A DNA stretch of 64,000 bases, taken from the NCBI RefSeq assembly GCF_000275865.1, contig NZ_CM001555.1, positions 1,948,967 to 2,012,966 of the forward strand. Reading direction: 5' to 3'. This DNA comes from Methanofollis liminatans DSM 4140. GTDB lineage: Archaea; Halobacteriota; Methanomicrobia; Methanomicrobiales; Methanofollaceae. This document shows, piece by piece, positions 53,555 to 60,934 of this stretch (positions are counted from its first letter, which is position 1; each line of letters opens with the position of its first letter). A program made the translations under genes and the position numbers. The notes below the pieces were generated by a model, which was not told where the DNA came from, made no database searches, and saw nothing but the letters and a program-made list of their open reading frames with translations.

Positions 53555-55513
53555 TTAGATCCCGAGCCCGTTGCGCTTTTTCCTGATATGCGCCTCGATC
53601 AGATCGGCCGCCCGCACCGGATCGGGCTCGACCGCAAACGAGGCATGGACGAGGCCGTTGAGCCCTCTGGTGAGGAGATCGGCGACGTTCCCGCTCCCCG
53701 CGATCTTCGGCATCACCCCGAGGACGGTAAAGACGCCCGAGGCCACGAAATACGAACCGATGGAAACCGCTTTCTGGGAGTACCACTCAGGAGCGGCGCC
53801 GGCGATCGGGAGCTGGTGGATGCCCACGCCGAGTTCGCGCCCCAGCCCTGCGGCAAGCACCAGGATCCTGGAGCAGTCCACGCACGAGCCCATGTGGAGC
53901 ACCGGCGGGATCCCGAACGTCCGGCAGACATTCGCAAGGCCGGGGGCGGCGAGGTCGGCCGCTTCAGGACGGAGGAGACCGGCCTTCCCGGAGGCGATGG
54001 CAGCGCACCCGGTCTCGACCACCAGGATCCCACGCCGGATCAGCTCCTTCGTGAGGGTGACGTGCCCCTCGTCCTGGCGCACCTTCGGGTTGTTGCAGCC
54101 GACGACCCCGGCGGCGCCCAGGATGGAGCCCTCCGCGATCGCGTCGATGACCGGTTTGAACCCGCCGAAGAGATGGCCGATCGCCTCCACCGAGAACCCG
54201 GTCATCGCCTCCACCGGTTCGCCCGGGATGAGCACCTTCCCGGGGTCGCGGTTCGGGAAGTTCGCGATCGCCAGGCTGACGATCTCCCGCGCCGTCTCGA
54301 GCGCCGATTCCGGGTAAAAGGGATAGTAGAGCGAGCCAGGCACCTTCGACTTCGGGCTTGTGGAGACGATGTGGGTGTGGAAACAGCTCGCCGTCCTGGG
54401 CAGGGACGGGAATATGCACTGGTAATCGACGATCATCACCTCCAGGGCGCCCGTCGCGATGATCAGCTCCTGGTTGAGATGGTTGCCGGCCTGCGGGATC
54501 CCTTTGCGCATCAGGAGTTCGTTTCCCGTGCAGCAGAGCCCGACCAGGTTTATCCCTGCGGACCCGGCCTCTTCGGCGAGTTCAAGCATCGCGGGCTCGG
54601 CCGCCGCCCGCACGATCATCTCGGAGAGCACAGGGTTGTGGCCGTGGAGGGCGATGTTCACCCGGTCGTCCTTCAGCACGGCGAGGTTTACCCGTGACAT
54701 ATTCACCTGCGGCGTCCCGAAGAGGATGTCCGAGGTTTCGGTCGCCATCAGGGATCCGCCCCACCCGTCGCCCAGGGAGGCACGCAGCCCCTGCAGGAGG
54801 ACGTTGGCGTAGTCCGCCCCCACGCCCATATGGACGCGGTGCATCGCCTCCACGATCTCGCGGTCCACGCTCCTGGGCGTGATCCCGGCCGCCTCCCAGA
54901 GGTCCAGGGTCTGCGGCGGCGCCCGCTGCACAAACTGGATCGCATTTTTCACCGTCCCGAACTCTTCGAGCATGGCAAGGGCGACGTCGCCGGCAACGGC
55001 GCTGTCGTCCCGATCGCCGGTCTCGATGCGGTACTCTTCAGCAATCCGCCGGAGTTTTTCGGGATCGGTGATTCCATACCCCACGGCCTCGCCCCGGGCG
55101 GCCTTATACAGGGTCTCGACGATCTCGCGGCCGTGATCTGAGTGCGCCGCCGCGCCCGTGGCGATCATGTCCAGCAGGTTCCTGGCGACGACCAGGTCGG
55201 CGTCGGCCCCGCAGACCCCGCGGAAACGCTGGCGTTCCGGGATGATCCGGCACGGCCCCATGGCGCACCGGTTACACGAGAGCCCTGAGGCGCAGTAGCG
55301 GCACGGCGGCTGCTGCTGTTCGTACCTATCCCATGCTGTCTCGATCCCCTCTTCGAGGGCGAGCCGGATCAGCGGTTTCGCCGTTTCGTCGATCGTCCGC
55401 TCCTCCACCTTCGCCTCGATCAGGGCCGGGTTCATCAGGGATAGTTTCGCCCGTTCCAGAATCGTGCAGGCGATCCGCTCCCTGACATACGCTCCTCTCT
55501 TCTCCTCCATCAC
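53555..55513 (-). CDS. cooS: Carbon monoxide dehydrogenase, monofunctional Ni catalytic subunit
   Basis: Oxidises CO to CO2 (reversible) in the cytoplasm. 652 residues. Cluster B/D cysteines are in CRYCASGLSCNRCAMGPC (about 71-88). C-cluster ligands are visible in LHGHNPVL (His), GLCCTGNE, YQCIFPS, VVGCNNPK, ETGCAAIASGKAG and HMGSCVDCSR, and the catalytic Lys is in YSQKAVSIG. It is of the CooS type, not the acetyl-CoA synthase CdhA. No CooF ferredoxin or Ech hydrogenase is adjacent. The promoter region has a TATA box and a palindrome. Confidence 0.96.
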   Translation of the reverse strand: MMEEKRGAYVRERIACTILERAKLSLMNPALIEAKVEERTIDETAKPLIRLALEEGIETAWDRYEQQQPPCRYCASGLSCNRCAMGPCRIIPERQRFRGVCGADADLVVARNLLDMIATGAAAHSDHGREIVETLYKAARGEAVGYGITDPEKLRRIAEEYRIETGDRDDSAVAGDVALAMLEEFGTVKNAIQFVQRAPPQTLDLWEAAGITPRSVDREIVEAMHRVHMGVGADYANVLLQGLRASLGDGWGGSLMATETSDILFGTPQVNMSRVNLAVLKDDRVNIALHGHNPVLSEMIVRAAAEPAMLELAEEAGSAGINLVGLCCTGNELLMRKGIPQAGNHLNQELIIATGALEVMIVDYQCIFPSLPRTASCFHTHIVSTSPKSKVPGSLYYPFYPESALETAREIVSLAIANFPNRDPGKVLIPGEPVEAMTGFSVEAIGHLFGGFKPVIDAIAEGSILGAAGVVGCNNPKVRQDEGHVTLTKELIRRGILVVETGCAAIASGKAGLLRPEAADLAAPGLANVCRTFGIPPVLHMGSCVDCSRILVLAAGLGRELGVGIHQLPIAGAAPEWYSQKAVSIGSYFVASGVFTVLGVMPKIAGSGNVADLLTRGLNGLVHASFAVEPDPVRAADLIEAHIRKKRNGLGI

Positions 55514-55526
55514 TCATCCCCCCATA

Positions 55527-55543
55527 GGCCGCACAATGCGGCC
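55527..55543 (-). promoter_or_regulatory. Perfect palindrome at the cooS transcription start
   Basis: GGCCGCA-CAA-TGCGGCC, 14 bases upstream of the cooS start. The TATA box (next entry) predicts transcription to begin near 55545, so the palindrome would be at the very 5' end of the mRNA or overlap the start site, as for a repressor operator. Confidence 0.5.
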
Positions 55544-55565
55544 CCGGCACTCCATGACACGCCGG

Positions 55566-55578
55566 GAGATAAAAGAGC
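55566..55578 (-). promoter_or_regulatory. TATA box of the cooSC operon
   Basis: On the minus strand the element reads CTCTTTTATCTC, about 58 bases from the cooS start codon and 25 from the palindrome. Confidence 0.45.
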
Positions 55579-55617
55579 TCCGGCACCACTGGAGAGTGGG
55601 AGGGGCCGGGAAAACCC

Positions 55618-56799
55618 TCACGCCAGGCCGCGGACGACGCGGGCGAGCCGCTCCATTCCTTCGGCGATGCTTGTTTCATCTGCGTTCGAGAAGTTCAGCC
55701 TGATCGTCTCTTCCCCGCCGCCGCCCGCATAGAAGGGGACGCCGGGCAGGACCGCAACCCCCTGGCGGACGCCTTCACGGAAGACGTCCATCGAGGAGAC
55801 GCCGGGAGGCAGGAAGACCATCAGGAACATCCCCCCCTCCGGCGTCGTGCGGGCGGTGCCGGGAGGGAGGAGGTCGTCGATGATGTCACACATCGTCCGG
55901 CAGCGCTCGCCGTATATCCCGGCGACTCGCCGCACATGGGCATCGAGATCGGTGCCTGAAAGGTAACGGTGGAGGACAACCTGGCAGAAGAAGTTGGAGT
56001 GGAGGTCGGCCGCTTGCTTTGCGGCGTTGAACTGCCGTAGCACCGGCTGAGGTGCCAGGATCCAACCAATCCGCATTCCGGGGGCGACAATCTTCGAAAA
56101 CGAGCCCGAGAGTACCGCACCCTCGGGGAGATATTTTTTCACCGGCTCCCGTGGCCTCCCGTCGAAGAAAAGATCGCCGAAGGCGTCGTCCTCGTAAAAA
56201 AGTGTCCCGGTGCCATCGAGAAGGCGGGCGATCTCTCGCCGGGCGGCCTCGGGATAGGTGATCCCGGACGGGTTCTGCGAGTTCGGGATGCCGTAGAAGA
56301 ACTTCGGGGCGCGGTCGCGGACCATCGCCGCGAACGCCTGCAGATCGGGCCCCTCCTCATCGAGCGGGACGGTGCAGATCTCGGGCTCGTACAGGGAGAA
56401 GGCCTCGATGGCCCCGAGGTAGCCTGGACGCTCCATGCCGACGACGTCGCCAGGGTTGAGAAAGATCTTCGCCATCAGGTCGAGGCACTGCTGCGAACCG
56501 TTGACGATCTGGATATCGTCGGCCTCCGCGGGGATCCCGAGGCGCCGGCGGTAACGGGCGGCGATGTACTCCCGTAGCGGACGGTAGCCGTCGGTCGTCG
56601 AGTACTGGAGGGCACAGCGCCCTTCTTCCTCCATCACCGCCGCGACGGCGCGGGCGATCCCCTCCACATCGATGAGGGCGGCGTCGGGGAGTCCGCCGGC
56701 GAACGAGATCACGCCGGGCTCGCCAGACACCCTGAAGAGTTCGTCGATGAACGATGCGGGCGCATGGATCATGCGGTCGGCAAACCTGTAGTGCGTCAT
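55618..56799 (-). CDS. PLP-dependent class I/II aminotransferase
   Basis: 393 residues, fold-type I. ISFAGGLPD near the N-terminus, YSTTDGYRPLREYIA, NGSQQCLDLMAKIFLNPGDVV, the aspartate-bearing YEDDAFGDL, and the PLP lysine in SGSFSKIVAPGMRIGW. These are features of the aspartate/2-aminoadipate (LysN-like or MocR-like) group. The amino-acid substrate cannot be told. It is divergent from the next candidate small ORF. Confidence 0.93.
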   Translation of the reverse strand: MTHYRFADRMIHAPASFIDELFRVSGEPGVISFAGGLPDAALIDVEGIARAVAAVMEEEGRCALQYSTTDGYRPLREYIAARYRRRLGIPAEADDIQIVNGSQQCLDLMAKIFLNPGDVVGMERPGYLGAIEAFSLYEPEICTVPLDEEGPDLQAFAAMVRDRAPKFFYGIPNSQNPSGITYPEAARREIARLLDGTGTLFYEDDAFGDLFFDGRPREPVKKYLPEGAVLSGSFSKIVAPGMRIGWILAPQPVLRQFNAAKQAADLHSNFFCQVVLHRYLSGTDLDAHVRRVAGIYGERCRTMCDIIDDLLPPGTARTTPEGGMFLMVFLPPGVSSMDVFREGVRQGVAVLPGVPFYAGGGGEETIRLNFSNADETSIAEGMERLARVVRGLA

Positions 56800-57177
56800 G
56801 GGTCTTCCTGCCGTCGCCGGGCACGGTCAGCCCGGAAACATCCATTCATTCTCGGCGAAGAGGGAGAAATATCTATTCCCGTGGCGGGACAGGGGAGAGA
56901 ACGACACGCTTAATGCCGGCAAAATGGACTCTCTCTTCCATGAAAGGGCAGCATATTCATCTCTTCATCGCCGCCCTCCTCGCAGCCGGGTGCATGGGGA
57001 GCACGGAGCACGCGTGGACCGTGGAAGCGCTTACAGCCATGACATGCTCCTTCCGCACCTATCCGCTGGCACCCCTGCAGTCAGCCCTTTGACAATAAGA
57101 ATTCTTTTTCCATCACCCTGAAGGGGGCGTGACACAAAGCCCATCCCTTATATGGGAGGCGCAATCAAGGGTGTGCC
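56800..57177. other. Intergenic region with one candidate short ORF
   Basis: 378 bases. AATATCTATTCC (about 56867-56878) is TATA-like. The only candidate gene is the short lipoprotein-like ORF described next. T-rich ATTCTTTTTCC (about 57099-57110) follows it, and CTTATATGGG (about 57148) is likely the TATA box of the SDR gene. Confidence 0.4.
56940..57092 (+). CDS. Short lipoprotein-like ORF, doubtful or truncated
   Basis: 50 residues (or 59 from ATG 56913). The start MKGQHIHLFIAALLAAGCMGS looks like a lipoprotein signal with lipobox LAAGC. After the cysteine only 33 residues follow, with no recognisable domain. It may be a degraded surface lipoprotein or a small real one. Confidence 0.3.
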   Translation: MKGQHIHLFIAALLAAGCMGSTEHAWTVEALTAMTCSFRTYPLAPLQSAL

Positions 57178-57954
57178 ATGTATGATGAGTTCAAAAACCG
57201 GGTCGCCCTGATCACTGGTGGAAGCTCCGGCATCGGGGGCGCAGCGGCGCGGGCCTTCGCCACCCACGGTGCGAAGGTCGTGCTGGGGAGCAGAGGCGAG
57301 GAGGCCGGGCGCAAGACTGAACAGGAGATCAGGGAGGCCGGTGGAGAGGCGGTCTGGATCAGGACCGACGTCAGCCGCGAGGCCGAAGTCGAGGGCTTCG
57401 TCGCCGGGGCGGCAGATCAGTTCGGCCGGATCGATTACGCCTTCAACTGTGCCGGAACGAGCGGCGCAATCCGCTACCTCCCGATGCAGGCCGGCGACGA
57501 CTTCGACCGGACTGTGGCAACGAACCTGCTGGGAGTGTTCCTCTGCATGAAACACGAGATCCCGGCAATGGTGCGGCAGGGCGGTGGAGCAATCGTGAAC
57601 ATCTCCGCGGTCGCCGGGCTCACCGGCTCTGCCGGGGCGTCGATATACGCGGCGACGAAGGCCGGAAGCCTCGCCCTGACGCGCTCGGCCGCCCTCGAGT
57701 TCTCGGCAAACGGCATCAGGGTCAACGCTGTCTGCCCCGGGATCATCCAGACCGAAGGCCTCGACGTCGCATGGCAGGACATCCCCGGGTTCACGATCGA
57801 AGAGGCGAAGCGCCGCTTCGTCGCAGAGGTGCCGGCAGGGCGGTTCGGCCGTCCCGGGGAGGTGGCGGCGGCGGTGCTCTGGCTCTGCTCTGACGCCGCC
57901 TCCTATGTCACCGGGCAGACGATCGTCGTTGACGGCGGCCTCTCGATCCGGTGA
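57178..57954 (+). CDS. Short-chain dehydrogenase/reductase (SDR)
   Basis: 258 residues of the classical SDR family. The cofactor loop is TGGSSGIGG (about 13-21), NCAG motif at about 90, catalytic Ser in NISAVAG, Tyr/Lys in YAATKAG (about 159-165) and the C-terminal [12 protein letters not shown]. The NAD/NADP preference is unclear: SRGEE after the second strand hints at NADP. The substrate is unknown. Confidence 0.92.
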   Translation: MYDEFKNRVALITGGSSGIGGAAARAFATHGAKVVLGSRGEEAGRKTEQEIREAGGEAVWIRTDVSREAEVEGFVAGAADQFGRIDYAFNCAGTSGAIRYLPMQAGDDFDRTVATNLLGVFLCMKHEIPAMVRQGGGAIVNISAVAGLTGSAGASIYAATKAGSLALTRSAALEFSANGIRVNAVCPGIIQTEGLDVAWQDIPGFTIEEAKRRFVAEVPAGRFGRPGEVAAAVLWLCSDAASYVTGQTIVVDGGLSIR

Positions 57955-58020
57955 TAGGCCAGCTGCACTGGCGGGGGTGGGCAAGCGCTATCTCCCCCGG
58001 GCCCGAACACCCCTATAGCC

Positions 58021-59013
58021 ATGGACTATCTCACCCCGGATCCCGGCACCGTTGTGGTCCTGCAGACGCATCTCGGCTGGCTCGCCCCCCTGATGAACGC
58101 CGTCTCCTTCACCGGGACAGCCGTTTTTTTCTTTGCGGTCCTTCCGGCGATCTGGTGGTGTGTAAGCCCGCGGTTTGGGCTGCGGCTTGGCGTGATCGTC
58201 TCGCTCTCTGGCTGCATCAACGCCATACTGAAGGTGTTCTTTCATACACCGCGGCCGTACTGGGTGAGCACAGAGGTGCAGGCATTCTCCACCCACCAGA
58301 CCTTCTCATTGCCCTCGGGCCATGCACAGAACGCCGTGTGTTTCTTCGGGGCTGCGGCCGTATGGATCCATAAACGCTGGTTCTGGGCGGTTGCAACGGC
58401 GTTCATCATCCTCACCGGGCTGTCAAGGCTCATTCTCGGCGTCCACTTTCCCGTCGACGTCCTCGCCGGATGGACCATCGGGATCGTAGTGCTTCTTCTC
58501 TTCACAGCGGCAGACCGCCGCCTCTCTCCCGGGATTCTAGCGCTCAGCCCGGCGGTGCAGGCGGCAGGCGTCACCACCGCGTCATTGCTCCTTGCCGCCA
58601 TAGGAATCGCCCTTATCGTAAACGGGGGCGATATCCCGCTCTCCTGGACCGAGACCGCCGTCGCCGCCTCCGGCCTCCCGGCAACGAGGGCGATTGACCC
58701 GTACGATCCGTCCACCCTGCTCTCGTCGGCAGGCACACTCCTCGGCATCGGCCTCGGGGCAGTATGGACTGGGGGGAGGTTCTCGGCAGAAGGGAGCGTC
58801 AGTGCAAAGTTGGGGCGATACGCCATCGGCATGGCAATCGCGGCCCTCATCTACGCGGCTACGGGGCTCGTCCCTGACGGAGGCCTGGCGGCGGCCGGAT
58901 GGAGCATCGAGTACCTGAGAGCGGCGGTCCTCGGACTCTGGGTATCAGGGGGTGCCCCGGCGCTCTTCAAATACCTGGGCATCGCCGGAGGAAACACCAG
59001 GCCACCGGCATGA
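58021..59013 (+). CDS. PAP2-family membrane phosphatase
   Basis: 330 residues, about 8 helices. The three PAP2 motifs are seen: KVFFHTPRP (about 76-84), SLPSGHAQN (about 97-105) and SRLILGVHFPVDVLAG (about 137-152). It probably hydrolyses a lipid or polyprenyl phosphate on the outer face of the membrane. It begins 66 bases after the SDR stop; ACACCCCTATAGCC just upstream could hold a promoter. Confidence 0.93.
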   Translation: MDYLTPDPGTVVVLQTHLGWLAPLMNAVSFTGTAVFFFAVLPAIWWCVSPRFGLRLGVIVSLSGCINAILKVFFHTPRPYWVSTEVQAFSTHQTFSLPSGHAQNAVCFFGAAAVWIHKRWFWAVATAFIILTGLSRLILGVHFPVDVLAGWTIGIVVLLLFTAADRRLSPGILALSPAVQAAGVTTASLLLAAIGIALIVNGGDIPLSWTETAVAASGLPATRAIDPYDPSTLLSSAGTLLGIGLGAVWTGGRFSAEGSVSAKLGRYAIGMAIAALIYAATGLVPDGGLAAAGWSIEYLRAAVLGLWVSGGAPALFKYLGIAGGNTRPPA

Positions 59014-59021
59014 CCGGCGGT

Positions 59022-59801
59022 TCACAGCATCTTTCCCTGAACCTCTTCCAGTCTGACGATGTACCCGATCACCTGTTCTGAACGGTCCTTGATCGGTTTC
59101 ACACTCAGTTTCGCGGTTTTAACCTTGCGGTTCCTGGACACGGCCCGCACCACATAGATCTGGTTCAGGATACCTGCCGTCCCGATATCCCTGATCAGAG
59201 TCTGCTTTGAAAACCTGATCTCGGACTGCCGGTCCTTCATCACGAGCACATCGCCGAGGCCGGCGAGAAAGGCCTCTTCATAGGAGAACCCGGTCATGTG
59301 CCCGGCATACCCATTCATGAATATGATCGTGCCCTTCTCGTCGATGAGAAAATAGGCGTCGTCTCCGGCGATCGTTTCCAGAAATTTCTTCCTGATCCGA
59401 TCGATCTCGGGTTTATTCATCTGGAACGAACTGTATGCAATCTCGATCGCCGCACACAGCCCTTCCCTGGTGAACGGTTTGGTGACGTAACCGAACGGCT
59501 CCGCCGTCTTTGCCCGATCGAGAACGTCAGGTTCAGCCGTCCCGGTCAGAAACACGACTGGCGTATTAAAGCAGTGATAGATATAGTTCGCCGCGTCGAT
59601 GCCGTCGAATGTTGTGCCGAGGTTGATGTCCATCAGCACAAGATCGGGAATCTTCTCCACTACCGAACCGAGCGCTTCCCTGACGGTCGAGACAGTTCCG
59701 ACCACCTCATATCCCATGCGGATGAGCATGGTTTTTGTGAGGGCTGACAGAATGGCGTCGTCCTCGACGATGAGAATTCTCGGCTTATCTAAAGAAATCA
59801 T
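59022..59801 (-). CDS. Response regulator with PAS domain
   Basis: 259 residues from ATG 59801. A REC domain (about 8-125) with VEDDA, phospho-Asp in LMDINLG (about 55), TGT and YVTKPF is followed by a PAS sensor domain (about 138-259: LETIAGDDAYFLIDEKGTIIFMNGYAGHMTGFSYEEAFLAG). It lacks kinase and output DNA-binding domains, a combination common in methanogen regulatory networks. GTG 59813 is an alternative start. Confidence 0.9.
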   Translation of the reverse strand: MISLDKPRILIVEDDAILSALTKTMLIRMGYEVVGTVSTVREALGSVVEKIPDLVLMDINLGTTFDGIDAANYIYHCFNTPVVFLTGTAEPDVLDRAKTAEPFGYVTKPFTREGLCAAIEIAYSSFQMNKPEIDRIRKKFLETIAGDDAYFLIDEKGTIIFMNGYAGHMTGFSYEEAFLAGLGDVLVMKDRQSEIRFSKQTLIRDIGTAGILNQIYVVRAVSRNRKVKTAKLSVKPIKDRSEQVIGYIVRLEEVQGKML

Positions 59802-59899
59802 AATCAAGGACACCAGACGTGATATGAAAAATAATAAAAGCCGATACTATATAAAATGAAGGGCTTTTGGCCCACCAGGATAAAAACAGAACTCATTTA

Positions 59900-60931
59900 T
59901 TACACTAAACCGGCGTTTCTCCTCTTCCAGATCTCGATGAGCCCGAAACAGCCGGTCAGCATCATGTCGCCAGAGGGGGCGGCCTGCCATGCGCCCGGCA
60001 GGAGATGCTGCCGGTTCGGGCCGGTGACCGCCACCGGCGTCTTGCCGACCGCCTCCCGCACCGCCGCACCGTGACCCCCGTCGTCGAAGACCTCCGCATT
60101 CGTCAGCCTCCCCTCCTGAAGTTTTCTGATATAGCCGGTCAGTCTCTCTGTGTCCAGAGCGGCGGTGTGGTGTTCGAAGATCCCGCAGACCTGGCTGCCC
60201 CTGAGGGTGAAGCAGAGGGTATGGCCGTTTCCGGCGTTGACCAGGGTGATGCCGTCCTCGAAACGGTCAGCCACCCATGGATCGAGGAGGGCGCCGATCG
60301 CCGCCGCCGGGCCGGTGTCGGTGACGAGAGCGCCCGGCGCTGCCGCCAGCACCGCCTGCATCCGGCTCATGGAGGGGTGCGGGGGATCCGGGGCGAGGGC
60401 AAAGAGGTCCCAGTCCCCGGCCTCAAGGAGTGAGGTGAAGACAGAAAAGCGGTGGACGCGGTTAGAAATGTGGGGGGAGAAGCCGTGGTCCTGCACGGCG
60501 ATCGCCACCTGCCCGGGATACTCGACACCGAAGAGGGAGAGGGCCGTCCGCAGTTCACTCTCCATATAGTCGGCGGTCCGCACCACGGCAGCGCCATCGG
60601 GTGCTTCCTCCGTTATGACGACACCAAGCGCCCGGACGCGCTCCGGGTTGTCATGGATCGTCAGCGCCGCAGAGGGCGTCGCCGTCACCCTGAGACCGGC
60701 GGCGAGCGCCTCCCTGACCGCGGCGACGCTCCCTCCGCCGCCCATGCAGGGGCCTTCGAGGTGCACCGGCCTTCCCGCAGTCGCCGCCCCTCTGATTGCC
60801 CGGCCCACGACGACTGTCGGGGAGGGGAGGACGAGTTTTGTTGAGTTCTCGATCGGCTGTGCGGGATCGTAGACGAGGACGTCCTGCGTCCCCCGACCGA
60901 TATCGATGGCGAGGATGCGGCCGTCACCCAT
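59900..60931 (-). CDS. DUF1786 family protein (ASKHA-like)
   Basis: 343 residues. ILAIDIGRGTQDVLVYD at the start is an actin/sugar-kinase-like phosphate-1 loop, and LVNAGNGHTL (about 224-233) looks like a second. The family (DUF1786) is sometimes labelled pyruvate formate-lyase activating enzyme, but the sequence has no radical SAM CxxxCxxC motif. It lies 3 bases downstream of nrdD, so it probably belongs to that operon. The function is unknown. Confidence 0.85.
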   Translation of the reverse strand: MGDGRILAIDIGRGTQDVLVYDPAQPIENSTKLVLPSPTVVVGRAIRGAATAGRPVHLEGPCMGGGGSVAAVREALAAGLRVTATPSAALTIHDNPERVRALGVVITEEAPDGAAVVRTADYMESELRTALSLFGVEYPGQVAIAVQDHGFSPHISNRVHRFSVFTSLLEAGDWDLFALAPDPPHPSMSRMQAVLAAAPGALVTDTGPAAAIGALLDPWVADRFEDGITLVNAGNGHTLCFTLRGSQVCGIFEHHTAALDTERLTGYIRKLQEGRLTNAEVFDDGGHGAAVREAVGKTPVAVTGPNRQHLLPGAWQAAPSGDMMLTGCFGLIEIWKRRNAGLV

Positions 60932-60934
60932 GGT

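Noticed and set aside
53438-54697. 419-codon open frame opposite cooS and the cooC start
   Set aside because: Shadow of the highly conserved cooS; Arg/Pro/Gly-rich translation with no motif.
53555-55513. CdhA (acetyl-CoA decarbonylase/synthase alpha) instead of CooS
   Set aside because: Length, the N-terminal cysteine spacing CRYCASGLSCNRC and the adjacent CooC fit the monofunctional CooS; the extra ferredoxin-like domains of CdhA are absent.
59900-60931. Annotation of the DUF1786 protein as pyruvate formate-lyase activating enzyme
   Set aside because: No CxxxCxxC radical SAM motif; an actin/sugar-kinase-like nucleotide loop is seen instead.
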